Of a stretch of 41,640 nt of DNA, positions 23,872 through 34,000 are shown in pieces; positions within the stretch are counted from its first letter, which is position 1; each line of letters begins with the position of its first letter. The notes under the pieces are model-generated. The model was not told the origin of the DNA. It did not search any database and saw only the letters and a program-made list of their open reading frames with translations. The stretch comes from Mnemiopsis leidyi (lineage: Eukaryota; Ctenophora; Tentaculata; Lobata; Bolinopsidae), in NCBI GenBank assembly GCA_000226015.1, contig JH153760.1, positions 14,928 through 56,567 on the forward strand, in the 5' to 3' direction. Position numbers and translations under genes: made by a program.

Positions 23872-25115
23872 AACACACTGCTGTTATCTGATCTGCTAAA
23901 CTACTGATATCTGATCTGGAATCACACTACACACAGTGATCTGATCTCGGTTGATTGGTGAAGGTTTCTATAATCTCGGACTAAACACGGACTACATTTT
24001 CAGCAAAGATCATCGACCTAATTTGAAACATTTGAAATCAGTTTAATCGAAGAGAAAAGGTTATGTATTGATTTTATAACAATTTTGCATGACTAACTAA
24101 AATTAGCGAGATATTTCAACATAGAATATTTTACGAACACATAGCGACACTTTTATAATAAATGGGACGATCAAAGTCGTGATGCTTATTTTGTTGTTCC
24201 AACAAGTGAGAATCGCATTTAATCTGACGTTTCGAAAAATATTCATCGCTGACTAAACATTTAATGTGAAATATAACCAACAACTAGCAAATGAAAGATA
24301 AACGCGGCTTAAAATAAATTATTAGAAAATACTAAGAAAGATTGACAGATAAGATAGATTAAGAAAACTGTCAAGTTTTAACTGTCACACAAGGCGTCAT
24401 ACCACAAGCAGGCTGCAATAAATACTGAGCGATAATACTATAATACTGTGAGGAATACAGATAACGTCAGATTTAATGTTGGAACAACAAAATGATCATC
24501 ACGACTTTCATCGTCCTATTTGTTAAAAGGTTTCAAAGAAGGCCATATTTACAACACCACATAGCGACACGAGTTAAACAAGGGGAAAACAAATCTGAAA
24601 TGGATATCAAACAAAAGTTATTCAGCAAATAAAGAATAAATCAAATAGTTAATGTGTTGAAAGAAACCCCTAGAGACGAGAAAAAGTCGTAAACCAGTTA
24701 GCATTTACGTTGATCTAATATTGATCTATTGTTGATCTATAGTTGATCTAATGTTACAGTCACGTATAACTACATCAATGTAACGAACAATAACGAGAAA
24801 TCTAAGTTAGCACAATCGTGCAGTAAACAAATTGGCACTTTTTTCAATAGGAAGGTATTTGTCATACACAAAGTTATGAAATCGATTTTTAACGTTAGAA
24901 ATTAGCTAGCGATCAGAAAAGGACCAATTAACATTTTTTACCGCTGAAAGATTTTTAAGCTTTTAAATCGAACTTTAAAACTTAAAACATTTTATTAACT
25001 ATGACCATTTCTATAATATTTAAACAAAATAGTATAGCTATAATTCTAGTAGAGACGACAATATAGAATTTAACAAATTAAAGTAGGGACCACATTAAAC
25101 TGGAGGAAGTTACAA
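23872..25115. other. Intergenic; no gene seen
   Basis: This lies between the start of TMEM104 and the end of the rabaptin-like gene, so it holds the TMEM104 promoter and the rabaptin 3' region. No TATA-type signal could be singled out. It contains the inverted repeat listed at 24138-24570. Short direct repeats of TTGATCTA(A/T) occur near 24711-24750. Confidence 0.5.
24138..24570. repeat. Inverted repeat flanked by a 13-bp direct repeat
   Basis: The left arm (about 24151-24230) and right arm (about 24464-24530) are inverted copies, sharing CGTCAGATT, TTGGAACAACAAAAT and the CATCACGACTTT block. The direct repeat CACATAGCGACAC lies at 24138-24150 and 24558-24570, inside a longer, weaker similarity. 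The arrangement looks like a small transposon remnant just upstream of TMEM104. Confidence 0.75.
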
Positions 25116-26774
25116 TTAGCTAGATTTAGGAACAGACACAGTATGATACTCAGTGGGCTGCTCAGCCCTGTGTCTGCTTACACACTCCCCACATGCCTTG
25201 TACTGTCTCCTGTTCACCCCGAACTCTATCGTCCCACTACAGCAGTCCGTACAGAATATCCTCCCGCACTTCCGGCAGTGGCTCTTCCGTTTTGTCATGG
25301 AGAAAGTGACGTCACAGCCTCGACAGTTGGTGACGTCATCCTCGTGTTCCCACTTGATGTTCTTGAGGAGTTCCCGGTGTGATTCTAACTGGACCTGCAG
25401 CTCCGAGGACTGGACCGCGAGTTCATCACGTACTGACAGACTCTCGCTGAGTTCCTTGCCGAGTCGCGAGATACGCGCAACGTGTTCTTCTTTCTCTGCT
25501 CCAGCAGCGAGGATTTGTTTTTGAAGTCCCATGATAACTTCCTTGCTCTTTCGTTGAGATTCGTTAAGTTTATCTGTAACGTTGACAACGTCGTTTTGTA
25601 GTTTCTCACAAAGTTCTCGGCTCGTCTGCAGTTCACTGGAAACTCCCTCTAAACGTAGAATTTCCTGTCGACACGATTCTAACGAGTCGGTTAGCAGAGC
25701 TTGGGCATCTTCGTGAGTCTTCCTTTCGTCATTTAGCTTGTTCTTCAGCTTATCAAAATCTTCAGTAAGTTTCTTCTTGAAGTTCTCAAACTCCTCCATC
25801 TCCATCACGTGCTTATCCTTGAATATACCGAGATCAGTCTCGGCAGTTTTATGAGACTCCCGTAGAGTTCTAAACGACTCTGTCACGTGATCCACCTTCT
25901 CCGTTAACCGCCCCGTCAGATCCGTCCACTTAGCCTCCGTGGTCTGGACGCTCCGTTTAAACTCCTCCAACTCAGTAGACTTCAACCCTGACTCCTCCTG
26001 GAGTTCGGTGTTGTGTCTAGTCAGCTCCTCTTCCCTTGTCTTGTACTCCTCCAGCTGCCGCTCCTGCAGGGCAACAATCTCCTTTAGACTCACATTCCGC
26101 TGTTTCTCCTCCTCCACCTCCCTCTCCAACTCCTCCACCTGCTCCCTGGAGTTTACCTCCACTCCCATCTCCGTGCCCCCTACATCCTCGTCTAGATCGA
26201 GTAACATGTCGACCGTAGGCTGGGGTCTACTCTCCTTTGTCTGCTGTTGTCTCAGTCTCATGTTCTCTGACATCAGCTGCTGACACTGAAGTTTCAGTTC
26301 CTTCAGCTCCGTCTCCAGCGGCACGATAATCTCCTTCAGCATCTCCGTGTCTTTCTGCGCTTTCAACATGCTGCTCTCGAGGTTCTCCACCTCAGACATC
26401 TCATTCTCGTTTCGTGATCTGTTCTGCTGTTGGAGCTTGTCTCTAGCTTCCAGGAGCTGTTGTTTGTATTGTCTCACTTCCTCGTTGTACCGTCTGGTTA
26501 GGTTATCTAATTCTTCCTGAGCGGTGGACTGAGAAACCATCGCTGCTGTTCGGACGTCCGATATCTCACTCTCAATTTTCTTCTTCTCATCACTCAGCTT
26601 CAATATTTCCGCTTCCCTCTGCAAGTATAGATCCTTGAATTTGGCTCGTATTTTCCCAAATTCGTTCTCCGAGTGTTGCTTTTCTTGAAGGATTTTCTGT
26701 TTGTCCGCAGCCAGCTGATCTCTCTCCAACATGAGCTGTTTTTCACGGTCCGTTAGATCCATCAGATCCTCCAT
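25116..26774 (-). CDS. Rabaptin-type Rab5 effector with C-terminal FYVE finger (552 aa)
   Basis: Rabaptins are coiled-coil effectors that bind Rab5/Rab4 on early endosomes. Residues 1-465 are almost entirely heptad coiled coil. An early block reads IRAKFKDLYLQREAE and a later one ENLESSMLKAQKDTEMLKEI; both align well with vertebrate rabaptin-1. The end of the coil (VQLESHRELLKNI) matches the position of the Rab5-binding tail. An FYVE finger follows at about 475-534 (DNA 25173-25352) with all eight Cys ligands (484/487, 500/503, 508/511, 528/531). Vertebrate RABEP1/2 lack this finger, while invertebrate rabaptin-like proteins with one are known. The basic motif reads KRKSHCR rather than R+HHCR, and the RVC motif reads KAC, so phosphoinositide binding may be weaker. 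The coding region is uninterrupted. The ATG at 26774 puts RAKF at residue 45, where vertebrate proteins have it. Confidence 0.85.
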   Translation of the reverse strand: MEDLMDLTDREKQLMLERDQLAADKQKILQEKQHSENEFGKIRAKFKDLYLQREAEILKLSDEKKKIESEISDVRTAAMVSQSTAQEELDNLTRRYNEEVRQYKQQLLEARDKLQQQNRSRNENEMSEVENLESSMLKAQKDTEMLKEIIVPLETELKELKLQCQQLMSENMRLRQQQTKESRPQPTVDMLLDLDEDVGGTEMGVEVNSREQVEELEREVEEEKQRNVSLKEIVALQERQLEEYKTREEELTRHNTELQEESGLKSTELEEFKRSVQTTEAKWTDLTGRLTEKVDHVTESFRTLRESHKTAETDLGIFKDKHVMEMEEFENFKKKLTEDFDKLKNKLNDERKTHEDAQALLTDSLESCRQEILRLEGVSSELQTSRELCEKLQNDVVNVTDKLNESQRKSKEVIMGLQKQILAAGAEKEEHVARISRLGKELSESLSVRDELAVQSSELQVQLESHRELLKNIKWEHEDDVTNCRGCDVTFSMTKRKSHCRKCGRIFCTDCCSGTIEFGVNRRQYKACGECVSRHRAEQPTEYHTVSVPKSS

Positions 26775-28614
26775 CAAAACATAAAACAGAGGACAAGAAA
26801 AGGAATCTTATGTTCTTCGGACGAAGAATTTACCGTCACCAATCATCTGCATGGGCAAGTTTATCGCAACATTCTGAAAAACACATAATGTTATAAAGCT
26901 GTTAGCAAACTCATGTTATGTATTTATCACTGTCTTGACGGGTTAGCCTGAATTTGTACTAATGTTTAGTGTCGAGGCAATTCACTTGAAATCACGTCTC
27001 ATGTTTACAATCCTCAGCAATAAAATAAGTTTTGCCAAGGGAAAATGTAATTTCATTATTGGCCTTTGACATATAGCTCATTATACCAAGCCAGTAAAAC
27101 ACCATGTTATAATGTGAATTTATAACTTAATAAAACAAACAAGCAACCTTATCATTGAATCTCCAACAGTCAAATCGGTACCACACGAATGATACGGTAC
27201 GATATGTGAATCAAAATAAATAGCGTAAAAATCTTTTTATATATGTACTTAGAAATCATAAACTAATCAAAAGCTTACATTCAACCAAATAAGAATATAA
27301 AAAATTAAGTTATTATAACCCAAATATACAAAAATCAACCAGAGTTTGCCTTAAAAATATTGGCGAAAGGGATCAAGTTTTGGCATTGAAAACCAATGCA
27401 AAAATGCAAGCAAATTTAGGTCACTCCCTTCAATGGGATAGCCTGAGGTGCTCATCTCCTTTTCTGTAACCCTAAGTCACTCCGTACCGAGGGCCGTTGC
27501 ACTAATTAACTAGCTGCAGGGTGGTTAATCTTACGAGCCAGGGAGTGTGCATTTCCAGCCGAAATTATACCAGACGCAGTCTGGTTACTGGCCGACTTGC
27601 CACAGCCGGGGATCGAACTCCGGTCTGCCGCATGGGAGGCGTAAATGAAATCACTACACCACCAAAACCAATATGGAGGTTTCATTCATAAGGAGTACGA
27701 AGTCGTTTTACAAAAAGATGTTAAAATTACGTAAGTAGCTAAAAAATGAATTGTTGCCTGAATGAGCTAGTGAGGAAAAGGGGGCTTTCCACCAATAGTT
27801 CTTATGGCAATCAACATACACATGATTAAAATGAAAGCAATAATTTATCAAAGTATGAAACATAATTTTTTTATTTAAAACTTTTCAAAATTTACAGAAT
27901 AGCAATGACATTGAAAAAATAATCGAAAAATTGACTACCGTCTGTGAATATTGACGGGAAACCAAAACACGATACATGCATGGCAAGCCATGCTCGCAAA
28001 ATATGGGCCCTCCCAAGCAAGTGAATCGTGAGCTGTGAAATCAAAAGAGTGATATAAATGATTTGGGTGCTGGCAAGCACCCGAGCCCTCTTGACAAATC
28101 AGAAACACAATCCACAAATCAAAAGCTATCAGTAGGTTTTTACCGCATCAAAATATGCTAATTCGAGGAAAACAAAATAAAAGACGGTCGCGCTTGCCAG
28201 TGCTGCGATATATGAATTAAACATAATACATGATAATAAAGAAAAAAAGGGCAACATCAATCTAACAAAATCAAACATCACGCCCCTCATCGGTTTCCAG
28301 ACTCAAATATCAGCCTTCACTATTACGCCTTTCCGTATAAAATAGCGTCCAGAAGGGTCACCTTATCGCCTCTCCTTCAGTTCATTAACCAGTTTCTGGC
28401 GACTGACACGCTCTTCTATGTCCTTAAGTCGGAAAAATCAATACAGCACTCAAAAATATTTGGATAATGAAATCTGTTCAAGTTAACCCATAACATAGAT
28501 CATTAGATCATTTGCCTTTCATTCTCTTAAATTTCACGCATTTTCACCCTTCTGGCCATAATCGCGGCTTGACTTTTTGACATTTAGTCCGAACTCCGAA
28601 AATCTTGAAAAAAC
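26775..28614. other. Intergenic; a SINE and short hairpins, possible 5' leader exon
   Basis: On the - strand, a segment near 26826-26876 is bordered by TTTTTCAG and GACG/GTAAAT and could be an untranslated or short coding 5' exon of the rabaptin-like gene. The SINE is listed separately. At 27972-28090 two perfect short hairpins occur: GCATGGC-AA-GCCATGC and GGGTGCT-G-GCAAGCACCC. No other coding segment is seen. Confidence 0.45.
27415..27670 (-). mobile_element. tRNA-derived SINE
   Basis: Read on the - strand, the head has an RNA polymerase III A box (TGGTGTAGTGA, near 27651-27661) and, 32 bases on, a B box (AGTTCGATCCC, near 27608-27618), the spacing expected of a tRNA gene. The stem pairing of a real tRNA is not kept, and a roughly 170-bp unrelated body follows to about 27415. 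A degraded relative with the same A-box region lies at 40087-40150 on the + strand. Confidence 0.75.
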
Positions 28615-30087
28615 CTAACAATAACAATACTGATTGTCTCTATTGCAGCAGGGAACAACGGACTTATCAGTATCATAGCTAGCAGTGGAGGTAAAACCTT
28701 TAGACACACTATCTCTCAACCTCTTCTTCAGCACCTCAATCTCCTTATAGAGACTCTCGGGAACTTCCTGCCAGTTAAGTGGAGTACTCTCCGCCAGGTC
28801 CGTCTCCAGATCGAACACTAGAGCCGGGTTGTGATAGAGAAAACCCGTACCAAACTTATTTTCACAATCGTGGTCAGGGTAGGTCGCGTAGTAGACCTTG
28901 TACCGGCCGTGTCTCACAGCCCAAACTTCAGAAAACTCGTAGTCCGGATGGAAGATAGTCCGGGTCTCCTGTGGAGGAACGACGAACGGGAGAGGAATAC
29001 CGTCAAACACTCGGTCATTGGGGAGGGTGAAGTTGGTTAGCTTAGCTAAAGTCGGGAGGATGTCAAGAGCACTGACCAGGTCACCACTAACCTGTCCGGT
29101 AGGGATGGTACCGGGCCAGGAGACGATGAAAGGAACACGATGGCCTCCCTCCCAAGTTGTCATCTTACTAGACGACCCTCCCTTCCCCACAGTTTTCTGC
29201 CATTTTCCCAGGTACGGACTAGACGTTCCCGCTAGATCACACTTGTATTCCCACGGTCCGTTATCCGATGTGAACATCACGATTGTGTTATCCACAAGAT
29301 TGTTCTGTTTCAGGAAGTTTGTCACTTTCCCCACATATTCATCCATCTCTATAACCGTGTCTACGAAGTTATTCCCCGTGTTACGTTTGAAGAATGATAA
29401 CGGAACGTGTACGTGTGTCATTGGTATGTAAAGAAAGAACGGTTTTCGTTCCTCAATAGCGGCACTCATGAACTGTTGTGCTTTCTGGGCGTATCGCTGT
29501 GTGAGAGTTATCAAGTCAACAGGCTGCTCTATAATCTTCCTGTTCTCGTATAGAGGCAGGGACACGTTCCAGAGCCTGTTCTTCCCACACAGCGGATCGA
29601 CCTTGATGTTGTAGATGTCGGTAGTGTTGCCAAGGCAACCCATGTCGTTCGAGTAAGGCAGTCCGAAGTAGTAATCAAACCCTCGAGACAGAGGGTGGTA
29701 CTTCTTGGTGTGTCCCAGGTGCCACTTTCCAATTATCCCCGTTTTGTAGCCCACACTTTTCAGGTAGTCCGCCATCGTGTGTTCAGTCAGGGGTAGACCC
29801 CCTGTAGAGTCAACCACGAAGTTCTTGATCACCCCAGTTCGCTGCGCTAGTCTACCTGTAAGGAGGCCTGCGCGTGAAGGAGTGCAGACCGACGCAGCAC
29901 TGTGGTAGTCTGTGTAGCGGATTCCTTGCGCAGCGAGTTCCGCAATGTTTGGTGTGTATTTGATATCGGGATTGTTGGGGGCTATGTCCCCCCATCCTAA
30001 GTCATCAGCCATGATCAGAACAATATTGGGGCGGGAACTAGAAACATGCTTGTGGAGAAGAGTCAGAGCAGAGAGGAGAAGGAGCAT
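28615..30087 (-). CDS. Arylsulfatase G-like lysosomal sulfatase (490 aa)
   Basis: Sulfatases hydrolyse sulfate esters using a formylglycine made from Cys. Vertebrate ARSG removes 3-O-sulfate from glucosamine of heparan sulfate in lysosomes. A signal peptide (residues 1 to about 16, Leu-rich) is followed by metal ligands in MADDLGWGD (Asp28, Asp29), the modification motif CTPSR (Cys68), GKWHLGH (Lys121, His123), HVHVPL and SDNGPW (Asp275, Asn276). Within the family the best resemblance is ARSG: PYSNDMGC, LPLYEN+KIIEQPV, a KCDLAG-type segment after DNGPW and TTWEGGHRVP. The length (about 525 in human ARSG) fits a complete enzyme. The ATG is two bases after a good acceptor (TTTCCCCAG), so a separate leader exon is likely upstream. 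Four N-x-S/T sites are visible. A closely related arylsulfatase (A type) is the main alternative. Confidence 0.88.
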   Translation of the reverse strand: MLLLLSALTLLHKHVSSSRPNIVLIMADDLGWGDIAPNNPDIKYTPNIAELAAQGIRYTDYHSAASVCTPSRAGLLTGRLAQRTGVIKNFVVDSTGGLPLTEHTMADYLKSVGYKTGIIGKWHLGHTKKYHPLSRGFDYYFGLPYSNDMGCLGNTTDIYNIKVDPLCGKNRLWNVSLPLYENRKIIEQPVDLITLTQRYAQKAQQFMSAAIEERKPFFLYIPMTHVHVPLSFFKRNTGNNFVDTVIEMDEYVGKVTNFLKQNNLVDNTIVMFTSDNGPWEYKCDLAGTSSPYLGKWQKTVGKGGSSSKMTTWEGGHRVPFIVSWPGTIPTGQVSGDLVSALDILPTLAKLTNFTLPNDRVFDGIPLPFVVPPQETRTIFHPDYEFSEVWAVRHGRYKVYYATYPDHDCENKFGTGFLYHNPALVFDLETDLAESTPLNWQEVPESLYKEIEVLKKRLRDSVSKGFTSTASYDTDKSVVPCCNRDNQYCYC

Positions 30088-31001
30088 CCCTGGGGAAATA
30101 AATCAGATCATCATTTCGTCGCATCGGTGGATCGTCATTAAATTTGATAAATAGAGTTTCGAAAAAGAAAGCGATGATTTATCATTTATCAAGTCTTTTA
30201 TAACTTTTTACTTATAGTGTGCAAATCACTAATTAACTTTTAAACATTATTTCAATTTCCAGTGATTGCAATACCTTTTCTAGTGATACAATTGAGTCGA
30301 ACGATATCAAACACAAATAATATCTTAATGCTTTAATGGCGATAGCTATACACAAAATATCTTACAATTAGTTTCATATTTCACCGTTTTATATTGTGTG
30401 AGTCATGCTGCATGCTATTAACAAGCGTTATACGATAATTCTATGAGATGATAACAAATAAGGTGCAAATTTTCATAAATATCATTAAGGTTAAATATTG
30501 TCATTATGACGTCATACACATTTAAATATAATATAAGATTATTTTAATCCATAAAAATGCTGATTAAGTTAAAAAGCTCAATAAAAACTTTTCCTAGAGT
30601 CCTACAAAAATAGTACAGACAGACAACCACGATGCGAATCACACATATCACATGCAATAGTTGCCATTCAAAAAGGTATTTTCATTTGCGAAAACAAGTT
30701 TTCAACATCGAAAAGATACAAAGACTATACCTGAATCTGAAAAAATTGAATCGTGTAATACTGCAATGGCTAGATTTTGAGAATATAAATTAAATGCTAA
30801 AAATTTATTATGTGACTGCAATGACCAGCATTGTAATATGAGTGATCAGGGTTGGAGAAATTTTAGTTAACTAAAGAGAGGAAATCACTTCAATTCCAAA
30901 ATAAATCAAAAGGAGGGGCAAAATGCTTAAAAAAAGGTCTTTAAAAAGTTTAAATAACTTGATTTTCAAACATAAAAAACGTAGTTTTCAACCTTCTCTC
31001 T
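30088..31001. other. Intergenic; no gene seen
   Basis: AT-rich DNA between the 5' end of the sulfatase gene and the 3' end of CEP192. It probably holds the sulfatase promoter or leader exon and the CEP192 3' UTR. Confidence 0.5.
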
Positions 31002-34000
31002 TCAACTTGAAGGACCGGTAACAGTACCCTTTAGCTCCAACGTGAGAACCCCATGGTCGGTATCGATCTGAAGATACTCCCGAAACTCCCCGTAAAGGGT
31101 TGGTTTGTACTTGACAGGTATACGAGCAGAATGTCCGGCCTCCACCAGAACTTCTTTATACTTCAGGTAGAACGGGGGAAGCAGGGTCGACAGTTTGACT
31201 TTACTCGCAGATTTTAGAGGGTTACCAAGCTTGAAGGAGAGGCTCTGACAGGTGTTGACGGCGGTTGAAAAGTCAAGGTTGTTTATCTTGATAAAAACTT
31301 TGTCTTTTGGACGGCTGGAGTTGGTAGAGCGGTGAGAACTTAGGGCACTAGCGCTGCGTGCGCTGCATGTGGTTGCAGTGCCCTCGAATATCACTCTGTG
31401 ACTCTGTTTGACACTCTTAAGAGAGCTTCTACTGTACACAAAAGTCCAACACTGTGTGAAATCTCCAACATGTTTGGGATAAAAAGTAACAGGTATCTTT
31501 TCTCGGCTACCTATGGGTGTTAAACCACTCACCACATCAACACAAAAGGAGGAGTAGGGGACTCTGATGGGGTCCGAGTTTTCTACCTTGCGGTACGCCG
31601 GAGCAACTGATGACAAACGCCATTGTATGACGTCACTGTGCGAGTTGGTAAACTCAAAGAAAGCCGAGCAGTTTGTGTTTATCGGAATGGTCTGAAAAGT
31701 GACTTTGTCTTGAATTGCTAGAGATTTATTGGCACCACCAGCAGAAAGCCGAGGTCGAACATCAGCAAGTTTTTCAGCCTGGGCAGGGGTGTAGGACAAC
31801 TTGAGAGTTCGCTCTGAACCACCAGCCGTTACCAGAAGAGTAGATATAAAAGGAGAGGTAAGTACTCTGGGTCTGATACTAATCTCGGTACAACCACAGG
31901 GTGGAATACAGCCTGCTTTAGGCATGACGTCATACAGGGTGCCCTCGTAGGAAACTTCGTATACTAGGGATCTGAAAAAACGGCATAAGCATAAATAAAC
32001 TATCTGGAATGAAGTTTTTCGATAAGAGAAGATCAGAACTTGGAGTGTCAGTACTAAGCACAAAAACCATAAATGCAGAACTTCTGTTAATTGGACTATT
32101 TTGAATTATGGCCATTTAAAGACTATGAGACTGTCGCCATTGTATTCGCTTTTCATCATTTTGCTTCGGATCCTTTTGATTATTAGGTGTGAATTTTGTT
32201 ATTACTACTTTTCTGTCTTTATGGAAATGTATGAGCAATTTTTTGTCTGTCCTGCCCCTTCCATCTTCTGCGTGACTTAAACTGTCCTTGGCGTCGAATA
32301 AATAGGTTACACGAGATATTGATTTGGATATTAGCTTATTGTTTAATGAACTCGGGTGCTTGCCAGCACCTACATTGACAGAAGAGAGCAGAAAAACAGT
32401 AACATTGGGCAGATACAGTAAGCACTCACTCATGACTTTCGTTAACGACATGGAAGACTGTCAGTTTGTTGAAATTAAGTTCGTCCACACTGAACGTCCA
32501 ACATGGCGGTTTCTCCTGATTTTCCTTCTTTTTAGATAGCTTCGGGGACTGAAATCAGGATATTACAATAATATTTTTGACAGTAATGAAAACCAACAAA
32601 CTTTTTCTCTGATAGTTATATTCTATGGTATTCTAGATCATAGTGTCTCGTCTCCGATTTTGATATCAGTAGCACGATTTCCATTTGCACAAACTCACAA
32701 ATATTCACCCAAACCTTGATATAAGTATCTTTCTCTGTCGTCTGGAGACGGGCCAATATCTCTGAATCGTTAGGTATGTAAGGAATGTTGTTGATCGAAG
32801 AGGAGCTAGCAGAGGTGCTGTTTCTTGACCTTGCTGACACTTCTTGTCTACTGAGGGGAACTAGCGACTTTCTTTGTGTTCCACCTCTTCTCCCCATCAC
32901 ACTGAAGAAATAAGTAGCATGGTAAGCGGGGTTAACAAGGTTAAAAGCTATTGTTTGGATAAATGTGACTAACCACAACTACGTTGCGAGATCAAGTCAG
33001 AAAACAATCTGCCATAGTACTAGTAAAATTATTCTAAATCAGGGGTTAAGGTAGGGAACATTTTATTGTGCATGCAAAGACGACAACATATAAATACAGG
33101 TCGATGTGAATTGTGATCATATTAGAAGATATGACGAAAGTTCTTAATTTACAATAATTTCAATGAAAGTTTCCCAACAATCTTTATAAGGGTCAGAAAG
33201 GGTCATCAGTTGAGTAGACATGATTCCGTAATATTCAAAAAAACCACAGGAGAATTTTTGGATATGCAAAACATTAGACAAGGCATAAAACATTCCATTG
33301 TGAAATAAAGGATACGCTATGATAATAGGACGTTATTTTCACAGTAATTCAGAAAAATAAATTCTGAACTTGTTAGTCGTTTACATTCCATTGATTTAGA
33401 AAAATTTAATACCTAATGAATAGTTGATAAAGTCCACTGCCGAACAACTGTCTCTCGAAGACCATGTCACCCTGAGTAAGGTGAGGCAGCTTTATCTCCC
33501 CCTCTCTCTTCATATCACCCGGTGTCAGGTAATTCACAGTCGGGTCAAACGGAAGTTCTTGTTCTTCCACTGGCCTGTAATATAACCGTTTAAAAGAGGT
33601 ACATTTGTATAAAAACAAATGTATATGTACTTCTCAAGTTCTTACCGCACCCAAATTTCCGATAAGACCATACACTTTTTTCTGGCCGTTTAAAACTTAT
33701 AAATGTGAGCTCAATTTCAACGCAACCCTCCACTGTGCCTATCTTCTATCTATATCTACCCACCGCACTCTAGCTACCCGAGTTTCTAGTTTTTAACTTT
33801 AAAATATAATATTTTTACCTGTCGAGAATCTTGAGAACTTTGCAGAATCTTCCTCTAGCTACTTCATCACCACAGTACAACTTCAACAGCGCTATCCTGT
33901 TGACACTAGCAGCGTGCTCCTTCTCTGCCCCTGCCTCGTAGATCACAAACAGTTCACGCGAGGCATTGTCCGGGATAACAAACGAGGTAGGGTTGATCCA

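Noticed and set aside
27590-27670. A functional tRNA gene
   Set aside because: A and B boxes are present, but acceptor and anticodon stems do not pair properly and an unrelated body follows, so it is a SINE.
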